64,000 nt of DNA. Source: Paludibacter sp. GTDB lineage: Bacteria; Bacteroidota; Bacteroidia; Bacteroidales; Paludibacteraceae. Position 1 is the stretch's first letter; every line of letters begins with the position of its first letter. The notes under the pieces were generated by a model, which was not told the DNA's origin, did not search any database, and saw only the letters and a program-made list of their open reading frames with translations. The position numbers and the translations under genes are program-made. The stretch lies in NCBI RefSeq assembly GCF_009712605.1, contig NZ_WASO01000001.1:620001-684000 (forward strand). Reading direction: 5' to 3'. This document shows positions 25,816 to 35,035 of this stretch, piece after piece.

Positions 25816-25838
25816 GCGCAAAATTACTAATTTTGAGC
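25816..25838. promoter_or_regulatory. Palindromic operator overlapping -7 boxes on both strands
   Basis: CAAAATTA-C-TAATTTTG (25819-25835) is a perfect palindrome, extended by GC/GC after one mismatch. Each half reads TAATTTTG on one strand, an exact TAnnTTTG -7 box, so a bound dimer would cover the promoter. On minus this box sits about 27 bases before the tetR ATG. In the rest of the gap to 26096 I see only the kduI -7 candidate. Confidence 0.7.
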
Positions 25839-25997
25839 AGGAAATCATCGTTTGAACACTGGAATTTTTAGTTAAAAAAGATTGAAGAAAAGATGATGGT
25901 GTTGATTGGTTTACCACATTGGATGCTGAGAGGAAAAATGAGGCCCTTTTCTGTGTTTTATGACTGTATTTTCGTCTTTTCTCTGAAAATAAATTAC

Positions 25998-26005
25998 TAT
26001 TTTTG
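25998..26005 (+). promoter_or_regulatory. Candidate -7 box for kduI
   Basis: TATTTTTG matches TAnnTTTG, 91 bases before the kduI start; no convincing -33 box at the usual distance. Confidence 0.4.
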
Positions 26006-26096
26006 TGAACTGGAAAACCAATTTTTTCTTTCGGCAAGATGAAGAAAAAAAGTCTTCCGGCATGATATCGAACTTTTACGTCAAAAAAAATAACGC

Positions 26097-26939
26097 ATGA
26101 AAACAAATTATGAAATTCGTTATGCTGCTCATCCTGAGGACGCAAAGCATTACGATACCACACGTCTCCGCAAAGAGCACCTGATTGAAACAATCTTCGC
26201 ACCAAACGAAGTGAATATGGTTTATACCATGTACGATCGTCTGATTGTGGGAGGAGCAATGCCTGTCGGAGAAAAATTGTCGCTTGAAGCTATCGATCCG
26301 CTTAAAATGCCCTATTTCCTGTCACGTCGCGAACTTGGAATATTTAACGTGGGCGATAACGGAAAAGTTACAGTGGATGGAGTAACCTTTGAATTGGGTT
26401 ATAAAGAGGCTTTGTATCTGGGTATGGGCGATCGTGAAGTCTATTTCGAAAGCGCCGACGCCAAGTCGCCTGCCAAGTTCTACTTCAACTCTACTCCGGC
26501 TCATCAAACCTATCCCGACAAAAAAGTAACCAAAGCTGATGCCGTGGTGGCCGAAATGGGTGCACTGGAAACATCAAACCATAGAAATATCAATAAAATG
26601 CTCGTAAATCAGGTGTTGCCTACCTGTCAGTTGCAGATGGGTATGACCGAATTGCAACCGGGCAGCGTGTGGAATACCATGCCGGCTCACATTCACAGCC
26701 GTCGTATGGAAGCTTACTTCTATTTTGAAGTACCCGAAGGTCAGGCAGTATGCCACTTTATGGGCGAACCTACCGAAACACGCCACATCTGGATGCAGGG
26801 TGATCAGGCTGTGATTTCCCCCCAATGGTCGATCCACTCGGCAGCAGCAACCGCTAACTACACCTTTATTTGGGGTATGGGCGGCGAAAATGTTGATTAT
26901 GGCGATCAGGACTTCTTCAAAATTGAAGAACTCAGATAA
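26097..26939 (+). CDS. kduI: 5-dehydro-4-deoxy-D-glucuronate isomerase
   Basis: KduI turns 5-keto-4-deoxyuronate, made from pectin or glycosaminoglycan fragments by lyases, into 2,5-diketo-3-deoxygluconate. The 280-residue length is exact for the family. The metal site is visible as HIHSRRMEAYFYFEVPEGQ (His-x-His then Glu, near 197-206, shown in part) and QWSIHSAAATANY near 241-253. It begins MKTNYEIRYAAHPEDAKHYDT, the standard start. It is followed after 95 bases by kduD, the next enzyme, and by a DUF4861 protein, so the three form a uronate-use locus. The lyases and KdgK/KdgA steps are not in this window. Confidence 0.97.
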   Translation: MKTNYEIRYAAHPEDAKHYDTTRLRKEHLIETIFAPNEVNMVYTMYDRLIVGGAMPVGEKLSLEAIDPLKMPYFLSRRELGIFNVGDNGKVTVDGVTFELGYKEALYLGMGDREVYFESADAKSPAKFYFNSTPAHQTYPDKKVTKADAVVAEMGALETSNHRNINKMLVNQVLPTCQLQMGMTELQPGSVWNTMPAHIHSRRMEAYFYFEVPEGQAVCHFMGEPTETRHIWMQGDQAVISPQWSIHSAAATANYTFIWGMGGENVDYGDQDFFKIEELR

Positions 26940-27034
26940 GATATAACGCAGGATTGTTGTCGGCTTTTGTCGGTGATAACCCTGTTTTCATACAAAGAAT
27001 ACACACACACAATTTTACATCAATCACTACAACA

Positions 27035-27817
27035 ATGACAGATCAATTTTCACTTAACGGAAAAGTAGCGTTGGTAACCGGCGCTTCTTACGGTATTGGC
27101 ATGGCTATCGCCAAGGCACTTGCCGGTGCAGGCGCTACCATCACCTTCAACGATATCAATGCTGATCTCGTAGAGAAAGGCGTTGAGGAGTATAAAAATA
27201 GCGGCATCGAAGCTCACGGTTATGTTTGCGATGTGACCAACGAAGATCAGGTGGATGCTATGGTAGCTCAGATTGCCAAAGAAGTGGGCGTGATCGATAT
27301 TTTGGTTAACAACGCCGGTATCATCAAACGTATTCCGATGATTGAAATGAAGGCTTCTGAATTCCGTCAGGTGATCGACGTTGACCTCAATGCTCCGTTT
27401 ATCGTTTCTAAAGCGGTTATCCCCGGCATGATTCAGAAAGGCGGAGGTAAAATTATCAACATCTGCTCGATGATGAGCGAACTGGGACGCGAAACAGTTT
27501 CTGCTTACGCTGCTGCCAAAGGTGGCTTGAAAATGCTAACAAAGAATATCGCTTCCGAATATGGCGAATACAATATTCAGTGTAACGGTATCGGTCCGGG
27601 TTATATCGCTACTCCTCAGACTGCTCCTTTGCGCGAAGAAGGTCACCCCTTCAACTCGTTCATCATTGCCAAAACTCCTGCAGCACGCTGGGGAACTCCC
27701 GAAGATCTTCAGGGTCCCGCAGTATTCCTCGCTTCCAGCGCTTCTGACTTTGTAAATGGTCACGTGTTGTATGTCGATGGTGGTATTTTGGCTTACATCG
27801 GTAAACAACCTAAATAA
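27035..27817 (+). CDS. kduD: 2-dehydro-3-deoxy-D-gluconate 5-dehydrogenase (short-chain dehydrogenase)
   Basis: KduD reduces 2,5-diketo-3-deoxygluconate to KDG with NAD(P)H, following KduI. From the start MTDQFSLNGKVALVTG at 27035 it has 260 residues, the family length; an in-frame start at 26954 is too early for the Rossmann fold. Seen: cofactor loop TGASYGIGMAIA, NNAG in LVNNAGIIKR, catalytic Ser in CSMMSELG, YAAAK (Tyr/Lys pair) and a C-terminal YVDGGILAYIGKQ. A (AC)5 run lies in its leader. A terminator-like hairpin separates it from the DUF4861 gene. Confidence 0.95.
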   Translation: MTDQFSLNGKVALVTGASYGIGMAIAKALAGAGATITFNDINADLVEKGVEEYKNSGIEAHGYVCDVTNEDQVDAMVAQIAKEVGVIDILVNNAGIIKRIPMIEMKASEFRQVIDVDLNAPFIVSKAVIPGMIQKGGGKIINICSMMSELGRETVSAYAAAKGGLKMLTKNIASEYGEYNIQCNGIGPGYIATPQTAPLREEGHPFNSFIIAKTPAARWGTPEDLQGPAVFLASSASDFVNGHVLYVDGGILAYIGKQPK

Positions 27818-27844
27818 ATTTGTTTTATAAATTTCAATCCTGTA

Positions 27845-27898
27845 GAATCAAGCAACAGCCGGTATTGTCCGGTTGTTCGTCTTGATTCTTCTGTTTTT
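27845..27898 (+). terminator. Terminator-like hairpin after kduD
   Basis: GAATCAAG (27845-27852) pairs with CTTGATTC (27881-27888) and the inner CCGG/CCGG pair, followed by TTCTGTTTTTG. It may lower rather than stop transcription into the next gene. Confidence 0.7.
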
Positions 27899-27914
27899 GA
27901 ATTAATAACGCACA

Positions 27915-29048
27915 ATGATGAAGAAATTAGTAATCGCATGGATGGCAATTGCCGTTACTTCAACCGCATTTGCCGCTTCGCTGAAGGTAACGGTAGCCAA
28001 TTCGTTGGGTTTCGACCGCAACAAAGAGATGGTGTCGGTGAGCATGGCTGTGGTAAAGCAAAAACTGGGAGCTGATACCAAAAGTTTTATCGTGGTTGAT
28101 GCCAAGGATGCTCAGGTGCCTTATCAGGTTACGGCCAATCAACTGACGCTGATTTTTCCGGCAACGGTGAAAGCCAACGGTTCGGCTGTATATGAAATCA
28201 AAGGCGGCGCTCCCGAGAAGTTTGCTGCAAAAACGTTCGGACGCTTTGTTCCAGAACGGAAAGACGACTTTGCATGGGAAAACGACCGCATTGCTTTCCG
28301 CATGTATGGCCCGAAACTGGCTAACGAAAACCCCAGCAACGGTGTGGATGTATGGTTGAAAAAGACCGAAGCCCTGATTGTGGATAAATTCTATTACAAC
28401 GATCTCCAAAAGGGGATTCACTATCATGTGGACTACGGCGAAGGACTCGATTGCTACAAGGTGGCTCACACACTGGGTGCGGGAGGGATTGCTCCTTATA
28501 CCGATTCTACGCTGTGGGTGCAGAACCAGTACAGCAAATGGAAGGTGATTGAAAACGGTCCGTTGCGCACCACTTTTCAGTTGACGTATGACTCAGTGAA
28601 GGTTGGTAAAACATGGTTGAAAGAGATTTATACCGTTTCGATCGATGCAGGTTCGCAGTTGAACAAAGCCGTTGTGTCGTATGCGGGTAAAATTCCTGTC
28701 GGAATGAAACTGGCAGCCGGACTCTTCTTGCATGATAAAAAAGGGGTTTCTAAAATTGATGCTAAAGCCGGTTATATCGGTTACGGTGAAGTGGCTACTT
28801 CCGATGCCGGTGTTCCTGCCGGACGCGATTATGTGGGAGCTGTTCTCGGAAGCGGGAAGATGCTTTCCGGTAAGCAACAGGGCGACCACGTACTTGCTTT
28901 TGCCAACTACAAACCCGGTACCAAATTTACCTATTACTTCGGTGCAGGCTGGAGTCAGTGGGGCTTCCCCAATGATCAGGTTTGGTTCGATTACCTGCGT
29001 GACTTTAGCCTCAAACTGCAAAGTCCGTTGAAGGTGACTGTAAAATAA
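27915..29048 (+). CDS. DUF4861 family secreted protein of the uronate locus
   Basis: The protein has 377 residues with a signal peptide (KKLVIAWMAIAVTSTAFA, cleaved near 20). Features of DUF4861 include FGRFVPERKDDFAWENDRIAFRMYG near 110-135 (shown in part DDFAWENDRIAFRMYG), DYGEGLDCYKVAHTLGAGG near 175, and FYFGAGWSQWGFPN near the end (YYFGAGWSQWGF here). Such proteins occur with pectin and other uronan loci of Bacteroidota; a lyase or hydrolase activity has been suggested, but I cannot state a reaction. Its position next to kduI-kduD supports a role in uronan use at the periplasm or surface. Confidence 0.88.
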   Translation: MMKKLVIAWMAIAVTSTAFAASLKVTVANSLGFDRNKEMVSVSMAVVKQKLGADTKSFIVVDAKDAQVPYQVTANQLTLIFPATVKANGSAVYEIKGGAPEKFAAKTFGRFVPERKDDFAWENDRIAFRMYGPKLANENPSNGVDVWLKKTEALIVDKFYYNDLQKGIHYHVDYGEGLDCYKVAHTLGAGGIAPYTDSTLWVQNQYSKWKVIENGPLRTTFQLTYDSVKVGKTWLKEIYTVSIDAGSQLNKAVVSYAGKIPVGMKLAAGLFLHDKKGVSKIDAKAGYIGYGEVATSDAGVPAGRDYVGAVLGSGKMLSGKQQGDHVLAFANYKPGTKFTYYFGAGWSQWGFPNDQVWFDYLRDFSLKLQSPLKVTVK

Positions 29049-29068
29049 AATGAGCTGATATTTGTTCG

Positions 29069-29101
29069 AAAGCCGTGTGGGATTTCCTGTGCGGCTTTTT
29101 T
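29069..29101 (+). terminator. Terminator after the DUF4861 gene
   Basis: AAAGCCG (29069-29075) pairs with CGGCTTT, followed by a T run to 29101. Confidence 0.85.
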
Positions 29102-29198
29102 GTCTTTGGCAAAATTTGATGTAATTTCGTTGAAGCAAAATTCAATCCCGTTGTAAAGAAGTAATCAATATAATATCAAATCATTAAACCATTTTACT

Positions 29199-29705
29199 AT
29201 GACTCCGGTTGTTAGCATTATCATGGGCAGTACCTCCGATTTGCCCGTTATGGAAAAAGCCGCCAAGGTTTTTGACGAGTTCCAGATTCCGTTCGAAATT
29301 CATGCCCTTTCGGCTCACCGTACTCCCAAAGAGGTGGAAGCATTTGCCACAGGTGCCCGCGAACGCGGCATCAAGGTGATTGTGGCTGCGGCCGGTATGG
29401 CAGCTCACCTTCCTGGTGTAATCGCTTCGATGACTCCGCTACCTGTGATTGGCGTGCCCATCAACGCTTCGCTTGACGGTATGGATGCATTGTTGGCTAT
29501 CGTGCAAATGCCTCCGGGTATCCCCGTGGCAACTGTCGGTATCAATGCTTCGATGAATGCGGCTCTGTTGGCGGTACAAATCTTAGCTTCCGGCGACGAA
29601 AGCCTGCAAACCAAACTGATCGATTACAAAGAAGGCCTGAAACAGAAAATCGTGAAGGCCAACGAAGAGTTGAAAGAGGTAAAGTTTAAGTTTAAAACCA
29701 ACTAA
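29199..29705 (+). CDS. purE: N5-carboxyaminoimidazole ribonucleotide mutase
   Basis: PurE moves the carboxyl group from N5-CAIR to C4 in purine synthesis. The 168-residue protein has the class I landmarks: SIIMGSTSDLPVMEKA at the N-terminus, SAHRTPKEVEAFA near 39-51, VAAAGMAAHLPGVIAS near 61-76 and PVIGVPINASLDGMDALLAIVQMPPGIPVATVGINA near 82-117 (MPPGIPVATVGI seen). It stands alone between terminator and spacer. The following 110 bases hold an AAGAACCAAG-type repeat and a decayed copy of the ligA start. Confidence 0.96.
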   Translation: MTPVVSIIMGSTSDLPVMEKAAKVFDEFQIPFEIHALSAHRTPKEVEAFATGARERGIKVIVAAAGMAAHLPGVIASMTPLPVIGVPINASLDGMDALLAIVQMPPGIPVATVGINASMNAALLAVQILASGDESLQTKLIDYKEGLKQKIVKANEELKEVKFKFKTN

Positions 29706-29773
29706 GCAGATCCAAGAATCAAGAACCAAGTGCCAAGACCAATTCGTCTGTCTTTGTTCTTTTATCTGATTTT

Positions 29774-29799
29774 GAAACCCTTCGTCGCGAACTGCACGA
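29774..29799 (+). repeat. Remnant copy of the ligA 5' end
   Basis: 26 bases beginning GAAACCCTTCG and ending GAACTGCACGA match 30708-30733 in ligA (codons 8-16) with one mismatch. The preceding TTATCTGATTTTGA also resembles the ligA start region TTATCCTGATTATGA, with the initiation ATG changed to TTG and about 20 bases lost between. It is a duplicated and decayed piece of ligA. Confidence 0.85.
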
Positions 29800-29817
29800 A
29801 TATTCCCCTTTATTGCC

Positions 29818-30252
29818 ATGAGAATCATCTTTCTGTTCATAACATTGTTTGTGGGGTCATGCTTTCTTAGTAAAGCGATTGACCCGGCTCCTAATCGTGT
29901 TAGTTTTGAGTTGAATGATTTTTTGGTCAAGAATGGGGCATATATTGACTTTTCAGATAGCAATACTAATCCGGAATTCAAATTCGAAGATAGGCATCAA
30001 GAGATTCAAGCGGATACATATACCTATGTTTTTTTTGAACCGACCTCCCCTTTTCAAGTTAAAATAAAGTTGAACGATTCTACAGAGATATCTACCGGTC
30101 TGATATCGCCCAATGAAAGATACCCTATCTATGGATTATCAAAAGAAGGTAAAACCAAAATAGGAGTTGAAGATTTGTACACGCATAAAAAGAACATGGA
30201 TTTGCTCTCCATGATTGTTTTTTATCGATCATCTTTCTTTTGTTTAAGTTGA
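29818..30252 (+). CDS. N-terminal part of a probably frameshifted membrane protein
   Basis: I do not recognise the family. The 144-residue product starts with a signal peptide (MRIIFLFITLFVGSCFLSKA), followed by a soluble region of beta character (NRVSFELNDFLV, TYTYVFFEPTSPFQVKIKLND). It ends abruptly in a hydrophobic stretch, LLSMIVFYRSSFFCLS. A T6 run at 30218-30223 lies where that stretch begins. One extra T would join it without a stop to the next frame, giving MIVFLSIIFLLFKL, a proper membrane helix. So this and the frame at 30240-30572 look like one gene of about 250 codons. The start ATG directly follows the ligA remnant. Confidence 0.65.
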   Translation: MRIIFLFITLFVGSCFLSKAIDPAPNRVSFELNDFLVKNGAYIDFSDSNTNPEFKFEDRHQEIQADTYTYVFFEPTSPFQVKIKLNDSTEISTGLISPNERYPIYGLSKEGKTKIGVEDLYTHKKNMDLLSMIVFYRSSFFCLS

Positions 30253-30572
30253 TACCGTCTTTACTCATTTTATTGCCAAAACATATTCTGAAATTTCTGA
30301 AGTGGTATTGTTTGCCACAACTGATTTTCCTTGTAGTGTTTGCTTTGCTTGTCTTTTTTGCTCATGGAGTTGGCTTGCTTATTTCAATGTTGATGGCTGT
30401 TGTTTTGTCATTTGCAATAGATGGGAAGATTATTCGTTGGCTTTATGCCGATGAGAAGCGCCCCTGGCAGCTCAATACCACTATCATTATTTCTGCCGCT
30501 TTAACTCTGATTTTTTGTTTCATTGAAATGGTTGCTTTGGTGTTATTTGGAAATTTGCTTTTTCACCCTTAG
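30240..30572 (+). CDS. C-terminal membrane part of the probably frameshifted gene
   Basis: The 110-residue frame has three hydrophobic segments (LPQLIFLVVFALLVFF, VGLLISMLMAVVLSFAI, TIIISAALTLIFCFIEMVAL shown in part) with a short charged link WLYADEKRPWQ. No family is recognised. If translated alone it would start at MFKLIPSLLILLPK inside a membrane helix, which is less natural than continuation from the upstream frame. It ends 114 bases before ligA. Could be a true separate gene with 13-base overlap, but the frameshift explanation is simpler. Confidence 0.6.
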   Translation: MFKLIPSLLILLPKHILKFLKWYCLPQLIFLVVFALLVFFAHGVGLLISMLMAVVLSFAIDGKIIRWLYADEKRPWQLNTTIIISAALTLIFCFIEMVALVLFGNLLFHP

Positions 30573-30665
30573 GCTTCGCTTGGAGCAAAAGTCTAAGTCA
30601 CGTGAATTAAAAGTGAAGCCCTAAATTGAAGACCTGTTGATTTACTTGAACTTTGGTAACGTTAA

Positions 30666-32732
<2,067 letters not shown>

Positions 32733-32733
32733 C

Positions 32734-32764
32734 TTGCTAATTGGTGTAAAAGTGCGTACCTTTG
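32734..32764 (+). promoter_or_regulatory. Promoter of the DUF4783-nadC unit
   Basis: TTG at 32734-32736, 20 bases, TACCTTTG at 32757-32764, directly after the ligA stop and 33 bases before the next ATG. Confidence 0.8.
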
Positions 32765-32796
32765 CACTGCAATTTACAATTCAAAAACAATAGATT

Positions 32797-33192
32797 ATGA
32801 AGCGGTGTATTGCACTTTTATCATTTATACTGACTACGCTTGTAACTGCTCAGTTTTGTAACGCACAAAGCTTTGAGAGTCAGAGCGCATCCATTGCAGC
32901 TGCCTTCGATGCAAAGAATGCAACCGCACTATCGGCCTATTTTTGCAACAGCGTAGAACTGGTGCTGCCAGAGGTGGACGATACTTTTCCAAAGGTTCAG
33001 GCTCGCAATCACGTGGCCGATTTTTTTGCCAAACAGCCAACTAAAACTTTTGAGATTCTCCATCAGGGATCCCGTGCCAATGTTTCCTTTATTGTGGGAC
33101 AACTTACCACAGCCACATCTTCTTTCAGAGTAAATATGTTATTCAAAAAAGAGGGAAATGTGCTGAAAATATATCAACTACGCATTGAATAA
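32797..33192 (+). CDS. DUF4783 family secreted protein
   Basis: The protein has 131 residues with a signal peptide ending FCNAQ (about residue 23). The rest has an alpha+beta cone fold character like SnoaL/NTF2 relatives: SASIAAAFDAKNATALSAYF, VELVLPEVDDTFPK, QARNHVADFFAKQPTKTFEIL, then LRIE at the end. DUF4783 proteins are Bacteroidota-specific and often stand before nadC, as here. Role unknown; periplasmic location likely. It is co-transcribed with nadC, 54 bases away. Confidence 0.88.
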   Translation: MKRCIALLSFILTTLVTAQFCNAQSFESQSASIAAAFDAKNATALSAYFCNSVELVLPEVDDTFPKVQARNHVADFFAKQPTKTFEILHQGSRANVSFIVGQLTTATSSFRVNMLFKKEGNVLKIYQLRIE

Positions 33193-33246
33193 CAAGTCGG
33201 AGACTGCCTATCGGCTTCTTTTTACCGACTATTTTCTACTTAAAAA

Positions 33247-34089
33247 ATGATTGATAACTTACACGAACAGATCAAAATCTGGTTTGCCGAAGATATAGGC
33301 GATGGCGACCATACTTCACTTTCCTGTATTCCTGCAACGGCGATGGGAAAATCGCAGCTCATCATCAAAGAAAAAGGCGTTTTGGCCGGGGTTGAAATAG
33401 CCAAAGAAATATTCAAAGCCTTCGATCCGGAGCTTAAAATCGAAGTGTTTATCAATGACGGTGCCGAAGTAAATCCCGGTGACATCGTTTTTGTGGTGGA
33501 AGGAAAGATTCTTTCGCTGCTGCAAACCGAACGTTTGATGCTGAATATTATGCAGCGTATGAGCGGCGTGGCTACCGTTACCCGCAAATACGTGAAACAG
33601 CTCGAAGGTCTGAAAACCCGTGTTCTTGATACCCGCAAAACCACTCCAGGCTTGCGTTTGTTGGAGAAAGAAGCGGTGCATATTGGCGGTGGCGTCAATC
33701 ACCGGATCGGCTTGTACGATATGATTCTGTTGAAGGATAACCATGTCGACTTTGCCGGAGGTATCGACAAAGCTATTCTTTCTGCGCAAAACTACCTGAA
33801 GGAAAAGGGCAAGTCGTTGAAAATAGAAATCGAAGTGCGTAGTTTCGACGAAATCGAACAGGTATTGAAATTGGGAGGCGTCGATCGAATTATGCTCGAT
33901 AACTTCTCGGTTGAGAATACGAAAAAGGCGGTAGAGCTGATCGCAGGCCGTTTTGAAACCGAATCGTCGGGCGGAATCACCTTCGACACGCTTCGCGCTT
34001 ATGCCGAATGCGGTGTCGACTATATCTCAGTCGGGGCGTTGACTCACTCAGTGAAGAGTCTCGATATGAGCTTTAAGGCGGTAAAATAA
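33247..34089 (+). CDS. nadC: Nicotinate-nucleotide pyrophosphorylase (carboxylating)
   Basis: NadC makes nicotinate mononucleotide from quinolinate and PRPP in NAD synthesis. The protein has 280 residues. Landmarks: FAEDIGDGDHTSLSCIP at the N-terminus, ERLMLNIMQRMSGVAT near 98-113, LDTRKTTPGLRLLEKEAV near 122-139, GGGVNHRIGLYDMILLKDNH near 141-160, IEVEVR-like segment (IEIEVRSFDE) near 197, DRIMLDNFS near 215 and the end SVGALTHSVKSLDMS. No nadA or nadB lies nearby. Follows the DUF4783 gene. Confidence 0.97.
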   Translation: MIDNLHEQIKIWFAEDIGDGDHTSLSCIPATAMGKSQLIIKEKGVLAGVEIAKEIFKAFDPELKIEVFINDGAEVNPGDIVFVVEGKILSLLQTERLMLNIMQRMSGVATVTRKYVKQLEGLKTRVLDTRKTTPGLRLLEKEAVHIGGGVNHRIGLYDMILLKDNHVDFAGGIDKAILSAQNYLKEKGKSLKIEIEVRSFDEIEQVLKLGGVDRIMLDNFSVENTKKAVELIAGRFETESSGGITFDTLRAYAECGVDYISVGALTHSVKSLDMSFKAVK

Positions 34090-34103
34090 ATAACCCTATA
34101 CAT

Positions 34104-34144
34104 AAGAAAATCCGTCGCACATAATCTGTACGACGGATTTTCTT
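34104..34144. terminator. Bidirectional terminator between nadC and gldF
   Basis: AAGAAAATCCGTCG (34104-34117) and CGACGGATTTTCTT (34131-34144) pair perfectly; A and T runs serve both convergent genes. Confidence 0.9.
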
Positions 34145-34172
34145 GTATTAGCACAATCGGGTGCCAATGATT

Positions 34173-34898
34173 TTATTTTGCTCTGATAATCCAGCGGGTA
34201 AAAAGGAAATAAACGGTTATTACACTCAGAAAATAGACAACATCGCGGCTGTCAATTACTCCCCGGCTCATTGCAATATAATGACTGTTGATTCCGATGG
34301 AAGCAATAAATGCTTGCATGGCACCGGAAAGAGAAAGTGAGGCGACAAGGTCGAACCCAAAATAGAAGATAAAGCTTAGAGTCACTGCGCATACAAAAGC
34401 GATAATCTGGTTGCTGGTACATGCGGAAGTAAATATGCCGATTGCTACATAAACGGATGCCAGGAAAAGCAGTCCGATAAAAGATCCCCAAAAAGCGCCG
34501 GAGTCAATGTTTCCTACCGGTTCTGCCATTAGATAGACCGAAAAATAATAGATGATGGTGGGGATAAGAGAGATTGCTACCAGAAGCAAACCTGCAAGGT
34601 ATTTAGCCGCAACGATTTGTAGTTTGCTGATGGGGCGGGTGTAGATGAGTTCGATAGTTCCCATCCGTTTTTCTTCGGCAAAGAGCCGCATGGTAATTGC
34701 CGGTATCAGAAACAGGTAAAGCCATGGGGCAAGCGAGAAAAGACCACTGAGTTGGGCGTAACCCGAATCGAGAATGTTATATTCTCCGGGAAATACCCAT
34801 AAAAACAGTCCGGTAAGGGAAAGAAAAATACCAACAATGATGTAACCTACCGCAGAACTGAAGAAGTTGGCAAATTCTTTTTTGAGTAAAACAAGCAT
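34173..34898 (-). CDS. gldF: GldF-like ABC transporter permease
   Basis: GldF is the membrane subunit of the GldA-GldF-GldG ABC transporter linked to gliding in Bacteroidota. The protein has 241 residues and six hydrophobic segments. The family region MRLFAEEKRMGTIELIYTRPIS is near 66-87, LKKEFANFFSSAVGYIIVGIFL at the N-terminus, and GINSHYIAMSRGVIDSRDVVYFL near 199-221 (parts shown). gldG, which normally follows, is absent: the gene ends against the nadC terminator. gldA is not here either. So it is either a remnant or has partners elsewhere. A TATCTTTG box on minus (plus 34929-34936) precedes it. Confidence 0.88.
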   Translation of the reverse strand: MLVLLKKEFANFFSSAVGYIIVGIFLSLTGLFLWVFPGEYNILDSGYAQLSGLFSLAPWLYLFLIPAITMRLFAEEKRMGTIELIYTRPISKLQIVAAKYLAGLLLVAISLIPTIIYYFSVYLMAEPVGNIDSGAFWGSFIGLLFLASVYVAIGIFTSACTSNQIIAFVCAVTLSFIFYFGFDLVASLSLSGAMQAFIASIGINSHYIAMSRGVIDSRDVVYFLSVITVYFLFTRWIIRAK

Positions 34899-34928
34899 GA
34901 TGGAATCTGGTTATATAAAATACAGAGA

Positions 34929-34936
34929 CAAAGATA
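34929..34936 (-). promoter_or_regulatory. Promoter -7 box of gldF
   Basis: Plus CAAAGATA is TATCTTTG on minus, 31 bases before the gldF ATG. Confidence 0.6.
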
Positions 34937-35001
34937 GTGCAAATAGATATAGGAGAAAAATGAAAAATAAAAGCCTTGCTTGCAGTAAAACGAAAAATAA
35001 A

Positions 35002-35009
35002 TACCTTTG
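35002..35009 (+). promoter_or_regulatory. Promoter -7 box of the surface repeat protein gene
   Basis: TACCTTTG, 27 bases before the chosen start at 35036; it lies inside the longer open frame that begins at 34976 and so argues against that earlier start. Confidence 0.65.
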
Positions 35010-35035
35010 TGTACCTTTTTTATAGAAGAGCCTAT

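Noticed and set aside
25690-26259. 189-codon minus frame across the tetR-kduI gap
   Set aside because: It overlaps both the tetR coding start and kduI, and its sequence has no family character.
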